A stretch of DNA of 64,000 bases from Ligula intestinalis (lineage: Eukaryota > Platyhelminthes > Cestoda > Diphyllobothriidea > Diphyllobothriidae): positions 86,819,006 to 86,883,005 of the forward strand of contig JAYGXS010000002.1 of assembly GCA_036362985.1 (NCBI GenBank). The letters are read 5' to 3'. Each line of letters starts with the position of its first letter. The first letter of the stretch is position 1. Below are positions 52,769 to 63,545 of the stretch, piece by piece. Below the pieces are notes generated by a model, which was not told where the DNA came from, did no database searches, and worked only from the letters and a program-made list of their open reading frames with translations. The translations under genes were made by a program, and so were the position numbers.

Positions 52769-53050
52769 TTACCGATGGGGCCTGACTGTCGTGATGATGG
52801 CGTTGTAGTCCGCGCCCAAGTCGTATATTAGCGCAATGCCATCATCAGTGTTAGATGTTGACGTGATAATTACGCGGCCATTTTGGCTCGATGTCAGCAA
52901 AATTGTTGGCAGTCTAGCAGAAGAACCCCGTTCCAAACGCTTGTCCTGGCGGCTTTCGCTGCAGTCAAATTTAACGAACAAACTGCGCTCGATAATCAAT
53001 CGGACTGCAGAGGGAGAGAGAGAGGTCACTAACAGCGGTCTTTTATGCAC
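52769..53050 (-). pseudogene. Probable PLE tail fragment
   Basis: The 93-residue frame has no domain, but GRVIITSTSNTDDGIALIYD resembles the RAII...SDTDNEIAATN segment of the PLE tails at 5909-6277 and 37612-37900. A hammerhead unit follows at 52640-52681, as for the 5.9 kb copy. The upstream part (SAVRLIIERSLF) is unassigned. Similarity is short, so the call rests partly on the order tail-then-hammerhead. Confidence 0.4.
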
Positions 53051-53084
53051 GTGACCGAAAGAGCGTTTAAAAAAATGGTCGCTG

Positions 53085-53505
53085 CCCTCCTAACTCTTGA
53101 TGCCACAGACGAGGTCACTCAGAGCATAGGACCTCACGCGAAGGCAGTTTCGGCGTGCCTCAGGCCAGACGCGCTGACGCGTGACCTACTAACACGCCCA
53201 CGTCTGTGTGTAACCTCGCGCGGTCCAACCAATGACCTTCAAGGCTGCATAAGACAGACAGCTAACGGCGGCCGCTCGAATGTCTGCCCCAGACATTAGT
53301 ACGGACCTAGCCTGCCTCCCGACTAGGCGTGTGCTCAGGCAGTCAAGACTTCGTCCTAACCAGTCTCCTTTCAAGCTGTACAGAACACACGATTCCTACT
53401 AATCTGTCCCTCCCTAGACTTCTCTCTCTCTCTTCCTCGAAGGAACCGGGTCTGGAAGATCGCAGCCGATAGAGTTAACCTTCCAAACCTTAACACTCCT
53501 CGATA
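53085..53505 (+). repeat. LTR-like repeat (family L), copy 5
   Basis: AACTCTTGATGCCACAGACG, AGGTCACTCAGAGCATAGGA, GCGGTCCAACCAATGACC, GGTCTGGAAGATCGCAGCCG and CTTAACACTCCTCGATATG, in family order. Confidence 0.65.
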
Positions 53506-53684
53506 TGCAATATTGGTGACTTGCCAACGTGTCCCACACACCTCGAAACTGGAACTAGTGGCCTGCAGACTGTAGACCGATTAACTGGACATTAAGCGTT
53601 TTTTTGCAAAAGCGCAGCTACCTCTGTGGCTGCCGCAATGGCTCAAGCTAATAGGGGATACCCTAGCCGCTGCGATCTTGTGGT

Positions 53685-53960
53685 CCAGTTCCCTAGGGGA
53701 GGAGAGAAAGTGAGGCGCCTGGTGGGGGGCATAGTTTATTCTGTATAGAGCTAGTGGATGATGGGTGGACAGTCAGACGAACACACGACCACAGCCCAGA
53801 GGGTGAGGGCGCGGGAGTCGTCACAGCGTCTCCAGCGAGGTCATTTGTGAGTCCGCCACAATGAGATGAATGACCAGACCAGATTGGGTTGTGAACGAGC
53901 AAATAGTCGCGAGAGGTAGAGCGTTGCACTCGGAGTTGTGCTACTATATCGCAAAGTTTT
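53685..53960 (-). repeat. LTR-like repeat, family L subtype
   Basis: See 50748-50990; shares the TATTCTGTATAGAGC, ACAGTCAGACGAACACACGA and GTCCGCCACAATGAGATG blocks. Confidence 0.5.
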
Positions 53961-53964
53961 AAGG

Positions 53965-54325
53965 CTACTAAGGTTTAACCCTAACGGCTGTGATCTTCCA
54001 GGCCCGGTTCCTTGGGAGATGAGAGAAGGCTTGGGAGAGGCAGGTGGTTTGGAATAGTTTATTCCCCAGAACGATAGAAGAATAGTTGGAACGATGGTTT
54101 ATCCGGTCTGGTGCTGCGTTCACAGTGAGGGCCGTGAGAGCGCGGCAGCGTCGAGGCGTCAACCCCGCCTAGGGGCGGAATACCGAGTGAACTCTGGCGT
54201 CAGTAATCGGGGGCGGCTGCCGAATCCTCTCTCTATGTCTCACAGCCTTGACGCTGATTGGTTGAACCCTACGAAGGTAGACACTGGCGTCAGGAGTTAG
54301 GTGGGTGTGGGGAAGAAATGACCAC
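53965..54325 (-). repeat. LTR-like repeat (family L), copy 6
   Basis: The complement ends in AACGGCTGTGATCTTCCAGG (as plus-strand start) and begins with the TGGCGTCAGGAGTTAGG complement. GCTGATTGGTTGAACCC carries the inverted CCAAT box. Adjacent to and partly overlapping in sense with the previous copy. Confidence 0.6.
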
Positions 54326-55009
54326 TACAACTAAATGGCCTTGGATATTAGCTTCCGCGGTAGTCCGGAGGTTATTAAGCAGCCAGCTGCATTTCAAATG
54401 GTCTGGAGCCAAACAGGGTCACACGTATTATTTGGGGCCTTACCGTACACGTATTCCAGAACGCCACGTGAGCCTCTGCGTCCAAACTGATCACCAAGTA
54501 CCTGGCATGTTCGGAAAATTGACTGGTCTTTGGAGGAGAAAAGAGAATGGATTAAAACTGGAGGGTTCATCTTCATGGTACATTAGTGCATTCCTCTCAA
54601 TAAAACAAGCTGACGCACTAAAAATGTGAATTGAAACGTTGTCGATTGACAGGGTAATTCAAATCTTCTATAGCCTAAGTGTCAGGCCCAGTGGCACGTT
54701 TTTACTGTGAAATTTACAGCAGGCTCACGCACGTAGGATCCGTGTAAGCCTTGTGAAAATCTCTTGCATTGAGTGGGGAAAGCTTGCGTGTGGCACGCGT
54801 AGACGGATGATTAGACTTGTCAGACTCGGTACCCGAGCGCTACTCCGGTCATCTTGAGACTGTCTTGACGTCGGAGCAAGGTAAGTGAAGAAGGATGGAA
54901 CGCGCTAGATGCTGGGCAATTCAGTCGCAATATAAAAGAATTCACGCGTAAGCCACCGTCTTACGCCTGTAGTGTCCGTTGCCCACACGATGCCTGCCCT
55001 TCCTGTCGT
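54326..55009. other. No recognised feature
   Basis: Nothing recognised, apart from an RTE-like CATCTTGAGACTGTCTTGAC stretch near 54850 that also occurs near 21456. Confidence 0.35.
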
Positions 55010-55371
55010 GACCTCAATCTGTCTAGACATCAAGGTCGTTGCGGTCACCAGACTTGCTGGCGCACGGGACATGGACCACCCACACGCTGTCCAGCCGCAC
55101 GGTGTCCAACCAATCACAGGCCGACCTAGCCAATGAACGCTCTTTCACGCTGTCTGCTGCCCTGAATGCTCTCCAACTGGCACTTGAATCGCGGCTGGCT
55201 CTCCTCCTGGTCGTGTTCTCCCAAGTCAGGCTACTTTCATCTATTTTTCATCCTGTGTAAACAATAAACTCATCCTCCTCTTTTGGCCTTTACCAATTTC
55301 TCTCCCGCACTAAGTAACCATGGTCTGAAGATCGCAGTTGCTGGGTTTAATTCACTTAACCCCCTGCGATG
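55010..55371 (+). repeat. LTR-like repeat (family L), copy 7
   Basis: CGCACGGTGTCCAACCAATC, ACAGGCCGACCTAGCCAATG, GTGTAAACAATAAACTCATC (AATAAA present), AAGTAACCATGGTCTGAAGA and TTAACCCCCTGCGATG. Best-preserved 3' half of the family. Confidence 0.65.
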
Positions 55372-57056
55372 CACCCACTTCACACACTGTGGACGTTCAC
55401 TTTCCGGACAGTAGAACTGTCATGAAGTGGCACGTAAATCCCTTTGCCTCCGGCTGCTAAACATTCACACGGATCGTCGAAACTAGAGGGGCAACAATCA
55501 CGTTTCAATTGGCGTCTTTAGCCGAGTACGATCAACCCATTGCCGTTGCTAATGGTTCTTCCCGCACACATATTCCCAAAGTAACGCGCCTAGAGGGTAC
55601 CATCTTAAGAAAAATCGACTTCAACAACGAAATCTCCAGCTGAATTTCTCAAACTAGCCAGGTCTCGGCCAACTACAGCACTTTCGCCGGGACCTTTGCG
55701 GTATCCTTTCTTAGACGAAACAGCGGCCTATATAGCGTTCTTTTGCGAAGCAGAGAAAGAAACAGTGTGCAAAGGCCAGGGAAGAAGCCTAAACCATTTT
55801 AAATTGATTTTTCTCAGAAGAATGTTGCAGATGAAATGTGAGAAATTGAATCCCGGATATCAATTCCCAGGCGTGCTCAGCAATTCCACTATGCTTAATC
55901 ATGTGAAGCACAGTTTGAGCAGTCACGTTGTAACTATTGCTAGCGAATAAATACCCAAGTGATTATTCGATGGCGATGTCGCTGTGCATACCCACAAAGA
56001 AGGCGGGCAAATCAACGATACGGGCACGGCATAAGAACCTCTCTCTCAGGTATCTGAAACTCAGTTGAGAGACCTGGGAAAACATGGCGAAAGCTGACTA
56101 CTGTAAAAGTTGGATCAGCCTCCTTCCATGACATGCAGAGTGACCTGCAGGGTACAGACACACCTCAGGCACCACTTTTATGGGCATCAACAACTATCAT
56201 GGTATTGAAATTAGCGAAGGAAATTAATCGCGTGCATCGACCCTGCTTTGCGTATCGGGACTCACAATTTTAACACGACCATCCAGCCTTCTCACAACGA
56301 AACTCCACCGTCACAAGTACCAAAACAGTGAGCATCCAGCCCGCGTTGCCTGCAATCCCTATAGCCACCAGGAGCGAAACTAACGGTGCAGGAACTGTTT
56401 AGCCTATCCCAACTGCAGCCACTAACCTGAATCGCGCAGGAACCTGATTGGTCCCCCTTAAATCCGGAGAACCATGCCTGGATCCCTGATCTTCACCCGC
56501 TACACACACCTTACCCTTGCGCACTGTCCAGGGACATTCGGACACTGCGTGGATTTATTTTTCCATATACACACCCAAGAAACCTCTCAGTAAACCCCCA
56601 CAGTCCAGGCCCCCTGGAATACCTCACTCCACTTATATACGTAAAATTTGGATAGATGTGTATCTATTCGGTCGCACGCGAGTTTTGTAAAGACCATTAA
56701 CAAGGCTACCCGCATTTTTATGTAGTATTTCTGCGATGCAATATGTCAGCGCAGTGTGGGAAAAGATGAAACTTTACCATATGAGAAAACCATGATAGGC
56801 GGTGTCCGCACACGCGGAGTAGGTAGCTGACAGTTATGTGGCAAGCGCCAGACGTTGATGACTCATCAAGCCAACTATCACCTCGAACCGCACTGTTAGT
56901 CTTGAAGAGAGGTAAGAGAAATCGATTCCGATACTGGAGAAATCATCCACTTGGCAGATGAGCCTCTTTTGCATTGCAAAACATTTGCACGATTAATCCT
57001 GACCGGGACGTAATGGACACTAAACAGCAATACTGCTTTCTAATATGTCTATCCCG
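55372..57056. other. No recognised feature
   Basis: About 1.7 kb without recognised families; the 84-residue frame at 55696-55950 has no known motif. Confidence 0.35.
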
Positions 57057-57465
57057 TTGTTTTAAGGCTAACCCTAACGGCTGCAATTTCCCCGGACCGA
57101 TTTCTTCGGAGAGGAGGGAAGTCATAGGAAGGTCATATTGGTAGGAACAGTATATTCAGACCAGAGGGATTGAAAACTAGGCTGTAGGAGAGTTGACTGT
57201 CGGAGTGCGTGTCCTTCCGCTAGCGCGGCGTGACCATCAGAAGGGTTGAGGCCGAAACGGAAAGGTTAGGCGTGCGCGTTTGCGCTTGGTCCCAGAAGCA
57301 CGATATCAGCAGCAGTGGCAGCGCGCGTGTCAGTTTGTGTCTGGCCGAAAACTGCCTTCGCGCCAGGTCCTATGCTCTGAATGACTTCGTCTTTGGCGTC
57401 AAAAGTTAGTCGTCGGGCTATAGGAACACTACATGTCTCTTATTGCAAGTTTGACTCATAAGATC
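57057..57465 (-). repeat. LTR-like repeat (family L), copy 8
   Basis: TTAAGGCTAACCCTAACGGC at its 3' end (sense minus), TCAGTTTGTGTCTGGCCG and CTTTGGCGTCAAAAGTTAG at its 5' end. Its 5' terminus is involved in the tandem duplication at 57372. Confidence 0.6.
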
Positions 57466-57589
57466 ACTACATGTCACTACATGCTCTGAGTGACTTCGTC
57501 TTTGGCGTCACAAGTTAGTCGTCGGGCTACAAGAACACTACATGTCTCTTATTGCAAGTCTGACTCATAAGAGATCACCGACATCGCCA
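57372..57589. repeat. Tandem duplication, 109-bp units
   Basis: ATGCTCTGAATGACTTCGTC at 57372 and ATGCTCTGAGTGACTTCGTC at 57481 begin two units sharing AACACTACATGTCTCTTATT and TTGCAAGT(T/C)TGACTCATAAGA. The duplication includes the end of the LTR-like copy plus flank. Confidence 0.85.
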
Positions 57590-58598
57590 TTGAGGCTTGA
57601 TGTACGCTGAGTTAGGGACCAGGTTTTTTGGTGCACGTGTAGAGTGCGTAGTAATTCTGTTAGTCAGTGCTTCCACTGCTGATCATTTTGACTTTGTCCT
57701 GTTATCGGAAAACAGGGGGCGTGAGAGTAAAATGAGGCAGATGCGACGCAAGTCTGCGCCCCCTGTAAACCAATCCACTGCTGCAGGGCCCACTTCATGA
57801 GGCAGTCAGGATCCTCGTCGTTCACAATTGTCAAAAATGACAACCGGAGTCTTCAGAAAGAAGTTAAATATCAACTACAGGCTAGCCAGTCAATCATGAT
57901 CCATCGAGTGTAAAAATGTAATGTGATGCTCAACTCAAAATAATATTCATAACTCTCGACTTAGATTGTAAAAGTAGGGGGTACGTAACCCCGGTTCGGC
58001 TCATTTCGGTTGCTTGGTGGAAGTTACTGCCGACTGAACCATTAACCGCCTCCCCCTTCCATATTCCTCGCAACTTCCGACTCGGAATTAGTGCTACCAC
58101 GTTGGTTCTTTCTATGGGATTGCTTTGGTTCGACTACATCCGTGAAACGCATTTTCTCAGTCGGTTAGTAGGATTTCCAGGCACTCATATTTTGGTGATA
58201 TAGTCCTTCACCCTTGGTATTTTGGTGTTAATTAGGCATATTTCTGAAAGTTGGCTACTGCCTTTCATGGTCATAAAAATTTAGCTTCATAGTTTATTTC
58301 CGAAAAAGCAGACATATTTTTAAACAGTAACCTACTTTCGCGTAATCCTCTCCATCCTGTAGTCCCACCCGTAAAATCCCTATTACAACCGGCCCGTAAG
58401 ATTTGTCCTTGGTTAGTGGAGTTGTATACTGCATTTTATTTTGCTCATTTGAGTGTTTGATCTCGCCTAAGGGGGTGGGCAGACCGAAGTAACGACGAAA
58501 AACGAAATGCTCACCTGGAACTTATGTTACATAGACCTTTGAGGTAATTTGATCTGCTGGCTGGAAGTGGTCTTTTGTCGAGAACAACAGAGGTATGG
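57590..58598. other. No recognised feature
   Basis: Nothing recognised. Confidence 0.35.
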
Positions 58599-59110
58599 TG
58601 TTAGGACGGTAGCCTGATCAAAGGCTAGCAACCTTTTCGGCTCTCCTAAGGTGTCGAGCCTGCCGTTAACCGCCACAGTGATTCCTTTGTTCAAAAGCGT
58701 TCGCTGGGCTGGCCCCAAGCAATGACCTAACGGGCGGCCCGGATGAACTTTCAGGTCACGCTATCGGACCGCCCCCGCACAAAGGCGCGCACAGTCGTGC
58801 GCAGGCAGCCAATGCGGCTAATCAGGCCACAAGAGAATGCGCAGACAATCTTTTATAAGCCACTGTCTCTAGCAGACAGCGGGAGTTGCATCACACACCG
58901 AATGGCAAGGACAAGCTAGTCCGCTCCCAATGCCGGGGCTTGCCCCCGAGGCGGGACAAAGAGCACGCTGGAGATCAACCAGCGGCAACAGCCACCCGAG
59001 ACAGCAACTCCGAGTTTTGTGCACAATAAACCCTCCTTCGGGTGGATTCCAGAGTCATGCCCTTCTTATTGTGTTCTTCCCTGGGGATTTCAAAAGGGCA
59101 TAATTTGAGG
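58599..59110 (+). mobile_element. LTR-like sequence with TATA box and poly(A) signal
   Basis: Starts TGTTAGGACGG, like the LTR start at 25720. It carries CCAAT (58809), TTTTATAAGC (58851-58860), and 165 bp later CACAATAAACCC (AATAAA 59025-59030), followed by GTGTTCTTCCC, the U3-R-U5 order of an LTR. The 3' end is uncertain; a TGGCGCCCGCC block near 59200 resembles a primer-binding site but may be chance. Confidence 0.45.
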
Positions 59111-59810
59111 ATGACACACGTCAGATGTCACCGGGATAAACATTCGCGACGTCACCGTTATAAAATATGGAAAGATCAATTGACCTAGACTGGTTTTAGA
59201 AGTGGCGCCCGCCTCATGGATCACTTCGTAGAATCCTCCTGTTTGCACTTTATGCAAAGTTAAGTTGGAGTTGACATTTGCTGATGATCGTCTGCAAAGT
59301 ATATCATCACCCTCCGATGAAACATAAGCAACCCAACCGTAGTGGAGGGCAGTTTATCAGAGTCAGCCTTTCAAAATCCATGAAAGTGCACATAGACTTC
59401 ACAAGATAGAGAAAATGAAGTCCCCCACAAAATGTACTACCTGGATCGTGGCTAGGCCCTATGAATGCTCAAACGAAACTCCCTGTTATCTTACATGACT
59501 TAGAGTTAATGAGACAGGTCGTGCAAGGTCATGATTTAAATAAGACTTGCTAACTAAGCATAAATTTGTTCGCGTTATTCTGACCTAATTATTAGCTTTT
59601 AACCTGGGAAAGCCTATACTATGGAAAACTGCCTGTTTAAGTGAGTTTATTCAAGGGTAATAGGCAGCATTTTGGGGAACTCAGACGTTGACTGATATCT
59701 AACAAATTTCCTATGCTATTTAGTATTGTAGAACCCAGTCATTTTTTTATGCATTGTGCTATTGGAGAACCCCAATATACGCAAGAAGCTTTTTACGATA
59801 TATCCCTGGT
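59111..59810. other. No recognised feature
   Basis: No internal retrotransposon coding follows the LTR-like sequence. Confidence 0.35.
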
Positions 59811-60385
59811 GATAGTAGTTTAAGTAGGGCACTTCGTATACCTCTAATCCTAGCATTTTGTCCTATGGAACTAGTGTTTATAGGGGTTTAATGGGTGGGG
59901 AATTAGGGCAGGCAGTGGGATATACTTTAATTACTGCCCCATTAATTTTTATTTATTGTCTTTAAAAGTGTTGTTGATTTATATCAGTAGATTTTCTGAA
60001 TCTGTATTAGCGTTTAACGTATTGCGGAAAAATCCAGTCATCAAAAAACAGTTTTCTTGAAATTCCTGAAAAAAAATAGAAATGGTGCTTTCGAGGTCGT
60101 CCACTTCAATGAACATGAGGTTCAATTTACCGTTGTGGAGATAGCTTAATATAGTCTGCAGCGCCAAGCGCCGCGCACACCTTCAATTTACATGCGTAAC
60201 AACTTACTCCCAGTGGCCGTGGGAAACAAATCCAGCCGCATTTTTCCACTTTAAACTTACTTCAACAAATTTCTTTAACTGCCTATCCTATTTCCCCACA
60301 CCCCAAACCCCCTATAATCACCATTTATGTAGGGCAAATGCTGAACTAGGGGTATATGAATTGCACTACTTAAACTACCTTTGCC
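59811..60385 (+). repeat. R1 repeat, copy D
   Basis: Starts AGTTTAAGTAGGGCACTTCG; the end is the complement of AGTTTAAGTAGTGCAATTCA. Interior includes ATATCAGTAGATTTTCTG and GCGCCAAGCGCCGCGC. Confidence 0.65.
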
Positions 60386-60556
60386 GTATCCCTTCCAGAA
60401 CCAGAAAACATAGCCTTCAGTTGATGAAATTTAGATAAGGCCTAGTTCCAGGAATCATTTTTTGTTCGCTTGTATTAGGAATCATTGTTTCTCAGAAGCA
60501 AGAAATAATTACAGTTTTTGGTGCGGTTGTCTCTAGCGGCCTTTTTTTAGGTCCTT

Positions 60557-61170
60557 ATGTATTTGAGCTACCTACTTAATTTTTTAAGTATTTTGAATTA
60601 TCTGTACCCTTCTGGCTTTTTACGCGCCATCCATCGATCTAGCAGGGATTTTCTGATGGCATTGGAATGCGGAACGGTTCTCCGAAGGCAAACATATTCC
60701 ATAACTGCTAAAATCGACAAACTAAGCAAAATTTGCCTTTTGAACTACCCACGGGAACTACTGCTTACTTACAAATTTTAAGTAGGGTGATTTTCCTAAT
60801 TTCCCTGCCTTTTGTATTTTGTTAAGCTTTTTTCTAATTGGTTTTGGTGATACCACAGGATAATGTCTCTCAGTGACCTCGCCCGAGGTTTTTGCACACC
60901 CCCCTACAAGCACGCGTTCGCTGTTGGTCGGGCGGGCGGGGGGCTAACGATGATATTAAAGCTACCTTCAGTGTCTTCTCCCAAGGTTTGAGTACGCGAC
61001 CCAACTTGCCCTCGTAAGTTTTTTTATTGAACGTTTAAATTGGGTTCTGATTTGTTCCCTCACATGCACCGCCCGTCATCTCCCCGAAAATCACTCGTTT
61101 GTATGCCTGCGGGGCGCGCTTCACACTTTCCCCAGACGACCCCACGACACAATCCTACGCAGTTTTTAAA
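60557..61170 (+). repeat. R2 repeat, copy 3 (most complete)
   Basis: Begins ACCTACTTAATTTTTTAAGT, then GCAGGGATTTTCTGATGGCA, AAGTAGGGTGATTT, GGTTTTGGTGATACCAC, CCCAAGGTTTGAGTACGCGA, GGGGCGCGCTTCACAC. Length about 610 bp. It lies 170 bp after R1 copy D. Confidence 0.65.
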
Positions 61171-62035
61171 ATTATGTTTTGCTATTGCCTGAAGTTTTTT
61201 ATCAACAAACGCCGAAAAAGCAGGTTTGACCGTATTAGGTTTTACGGCATCGGTGATTTGGGATAGTAACTAAAAATGCATATATTTTATCGCATATATG
61301 GAGAAAAACAACAATATTATCACATCTGACGCATGTGGCAAAGTATTTTTTGCACAAGATAACTTCCCCTCATGCGTAATTTAGAAATGGAACAGACAGT
61401 CTTCTCGAAAGCATTTTGTGTATTTGCCGAGTCCTCTTTTCGTTTGCAGCCTTAAAACTGGGCATAAAAGTATTCAAGTATGGCGAAAAGCATTCCTATA
61501 TAAAGAGAAAATTGAGTTTTCCCATTTCCGACCGAAATTGTATCATTTATTTTTAGCTTAACTGGTCAAAATTCTCCATTTTCAATTTGACGTTACCGTG
61601 GAAAAAGGTAACATGCGCAGATAATTGCCAGCTGAATATTTATCTAGTCTGCGTTGCAAGTAAGGCAGTCGTCAAAGACAGCAACATGCATTATGACGTC
61701 AATTGGACCTTTTTGACATGCATTAGTCCATCTGGACGTCAGTAGAGAAAGTGCCCGATTCTTTTTGTGGTATGCAGCAAAAAATTGAAGGTTGTGGATG
61801 AAAATCATGCAAATTCTTGCATTTCGTAGATAGGTCACCATAAGCAATGCCCCAGCAGGGCAACGGCAGGTCGTGTAAGTCCCCTAAGCCATAACTAACC
61901 CCTACGATCGTGTAAAACGTCAATATTGGTAGTGGGAGTTTCAAGGCTGGAACCTCACCACGGACAAGCAGCAACAAGTGTCCAAGAAAACAGAAGTGAC
62001 TAAATTTGCGTCAAATGTATTCTTCTAAGCTTGAG
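61171..62035. other. No recognised feature
   Basis: AT-rich; nothing recognised. Confidence 0.35.
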
Positions 62036-62071
62036 AGGAAGAGGCGATCTCGGCAATAATGGGTATAATAT

Positions 62072-62111
62072 CCTGACGTTTCGAAAGCGTACAGGCTTGC
62101 ATCGTCGGAGG
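62072..62111 (-). ncRNA. Hammerhead motif directly 3' of a PLE
   Basis: Minus strand: stem I CCT (62109-62111) pairs with AGG (62072-62074). Between them are CCGACGA (two changes from CTGATGA), extra T, stem II GCAAGC/GCTTTC-like, then GAAACGTC. Position and spacing match 2694-2733. It lies about 75 bp past the end of the PLE frame. Confidence 0.6.
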
Positions 62112-62186
62112 TTGGTGTTTGTACACGCCTCACAGTCTTTTATAGGTGTTACAACTGACTTCTCGTTCGCTCTCCGTCTATTGGCA

Positions 62187-63545
62187 CTAGATCCCCTGCG
62201 GGGGCGGGGCTGGAGCTCCGTCATCGTCCTGCTGACCAGGGTTTCTCGCCGCCATCTCGTCGGAGGGGGAGGGCAGTGTTAGCACGGCAACGGTCATTGC
62301 TCTCGTCTGCATCGATCGCGTCGGTGCCGCATGTCCTGCTGGCTTCCCCCGTTGGCACTTTCCCGTGTTCGTCCCGCCAGCGGAATATCGAACTCCGCCA
62401 TCAGTGTTTATGCAGAGACTGTTGTCATATGCAACTGCGTTCAAGCCCGACAGGAGGTCTTGTTGGTTCACGTTGCCCGTGGCATCGCTGACGGCTGCAT
62501 TGGTGTCTGGGGTAGGTTCCCGGACGCCTGTATTCTGGCCCGGTGTGGGGTTGCTAGTCGTCGCGACCCGTCTGACTTCCTGCCGGCGATTTCGTTGATT
62601 GAGCCGCACGCGTAACGCCTGGTAAGCCGCCGGGAGAATCGTACAGCGGTTGATGGAATTTGGTGCAGTGTGCCATGCTTCAAGTGTTTCTCTGGTTGTC
62701 CGGTTACTACCTCGGGCTAGGATTTCAGCGTCATCAAAAGCAAAGGTGTGTCCAGGAGCCGAGCAATGTTCCGCCACCAACGAGCGTGGATCCATCCTGT
62801 CGACTGCATTGCGTGCTCGCTCATACGCGTCTGTAATCGCTTTCCGGTCTCCCCAATGTAATTGGCCTCACAGGACCTACACTGGATGCGACAGACCACG
62901 TTTGCTGTTTCTCCGCGGGACAGAGGGACCTTTGGCCTCATGACCAGTCGTCTTATTGTTGCCTCAGGTCTGTGGGCTATGCCGATGCCCGGTGGTTGTA
63001 ACAGACGAGCGACTGCTTCAGAAAAATTCTCTATGTATGGCATTGCTCTCCACAATATCGGTTTTTCCGCCGCCGGTCTTGCAGCTGGTTTCGGTTGTCT
63101 GCTGCGTTCTAGAAAGCTGCGAGGGTAACCGCTAGAGATGAACATCCGTCGAAGATATCTAAGTTCAGCCGCTTTGTCACCTGCCTCGTTTCAATGTGTT
63201 TCTGCCCTTTTGTAAAGCGTTCGCACACAGCTGCGTTTGTGGCTCAGCGGATGGTTACTTTGGTAACTGAGTACCTGACTTGTGTCGGTTGCATTTCGGT
63301 ATACCGTCGTCTTTAGGCTCCCGTCGGTCTTGCGGTGGGCCAGGACGTCTAGGAACGCAAGTTGATTGTTGCTCTCAGCCTCTGTTGTAAACTGAATGTC
63401 AGCAAACATGGAGTTCAGCATCGTGTGAAATTCAGAGACCATTCCACGCTTGAGGATGACAAAGGTATCGTCTACGTACCACGCCCAAAATACTGGTCTA
63501 TGGTTCGTAAACACCAGTGTCCAAAAAATGCATACACATTTTAAA
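62187..63545 (-). pseudogene. Penelope-like element (family A): RT end, GIY-YIG, tail
   Basis: The most complete PLE copy, 5'-truncated at about 63545. Frame 1 (63540-63191): FTNHRPVFWAWYVDDTFVIL with the catalytic YVDD of the reverse transcriptase, then FADIQFTTEAESNNQLAFLD, TVYRNATDTSQVLSY and CVRTLYKRAETH. Frame 2 (to 62717): ENFSEAVARLLQPPGIGIAH, RLVMRPKVPLSRGETANVV, CRIQCRSCEANYIGETGKRL, QTRMSEH: a GIY-YIG nuclease with its Cys pair, NYIGETG and EH intact. Frame 3 (62795-62187): SLVAEHCSAPGHTFAFDDAE, ILARGSNRTTRETLEAWHT, SINRCTILPAAYQAL, then a Gly/Pro-rich tail. Two frameshifts break it, but catalytic residues in both domains survive. The hammerhead at 62072-62111 follows. Confidence 0.85.

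Noticed and set aside
59195..59210. Primer-binding site TGGCGCCCGCC for a retrovirus-like element
   Set aside because: Only eight or so bases match, it lies about 90 bp past the likely LTR end, and no gag or pol follows.
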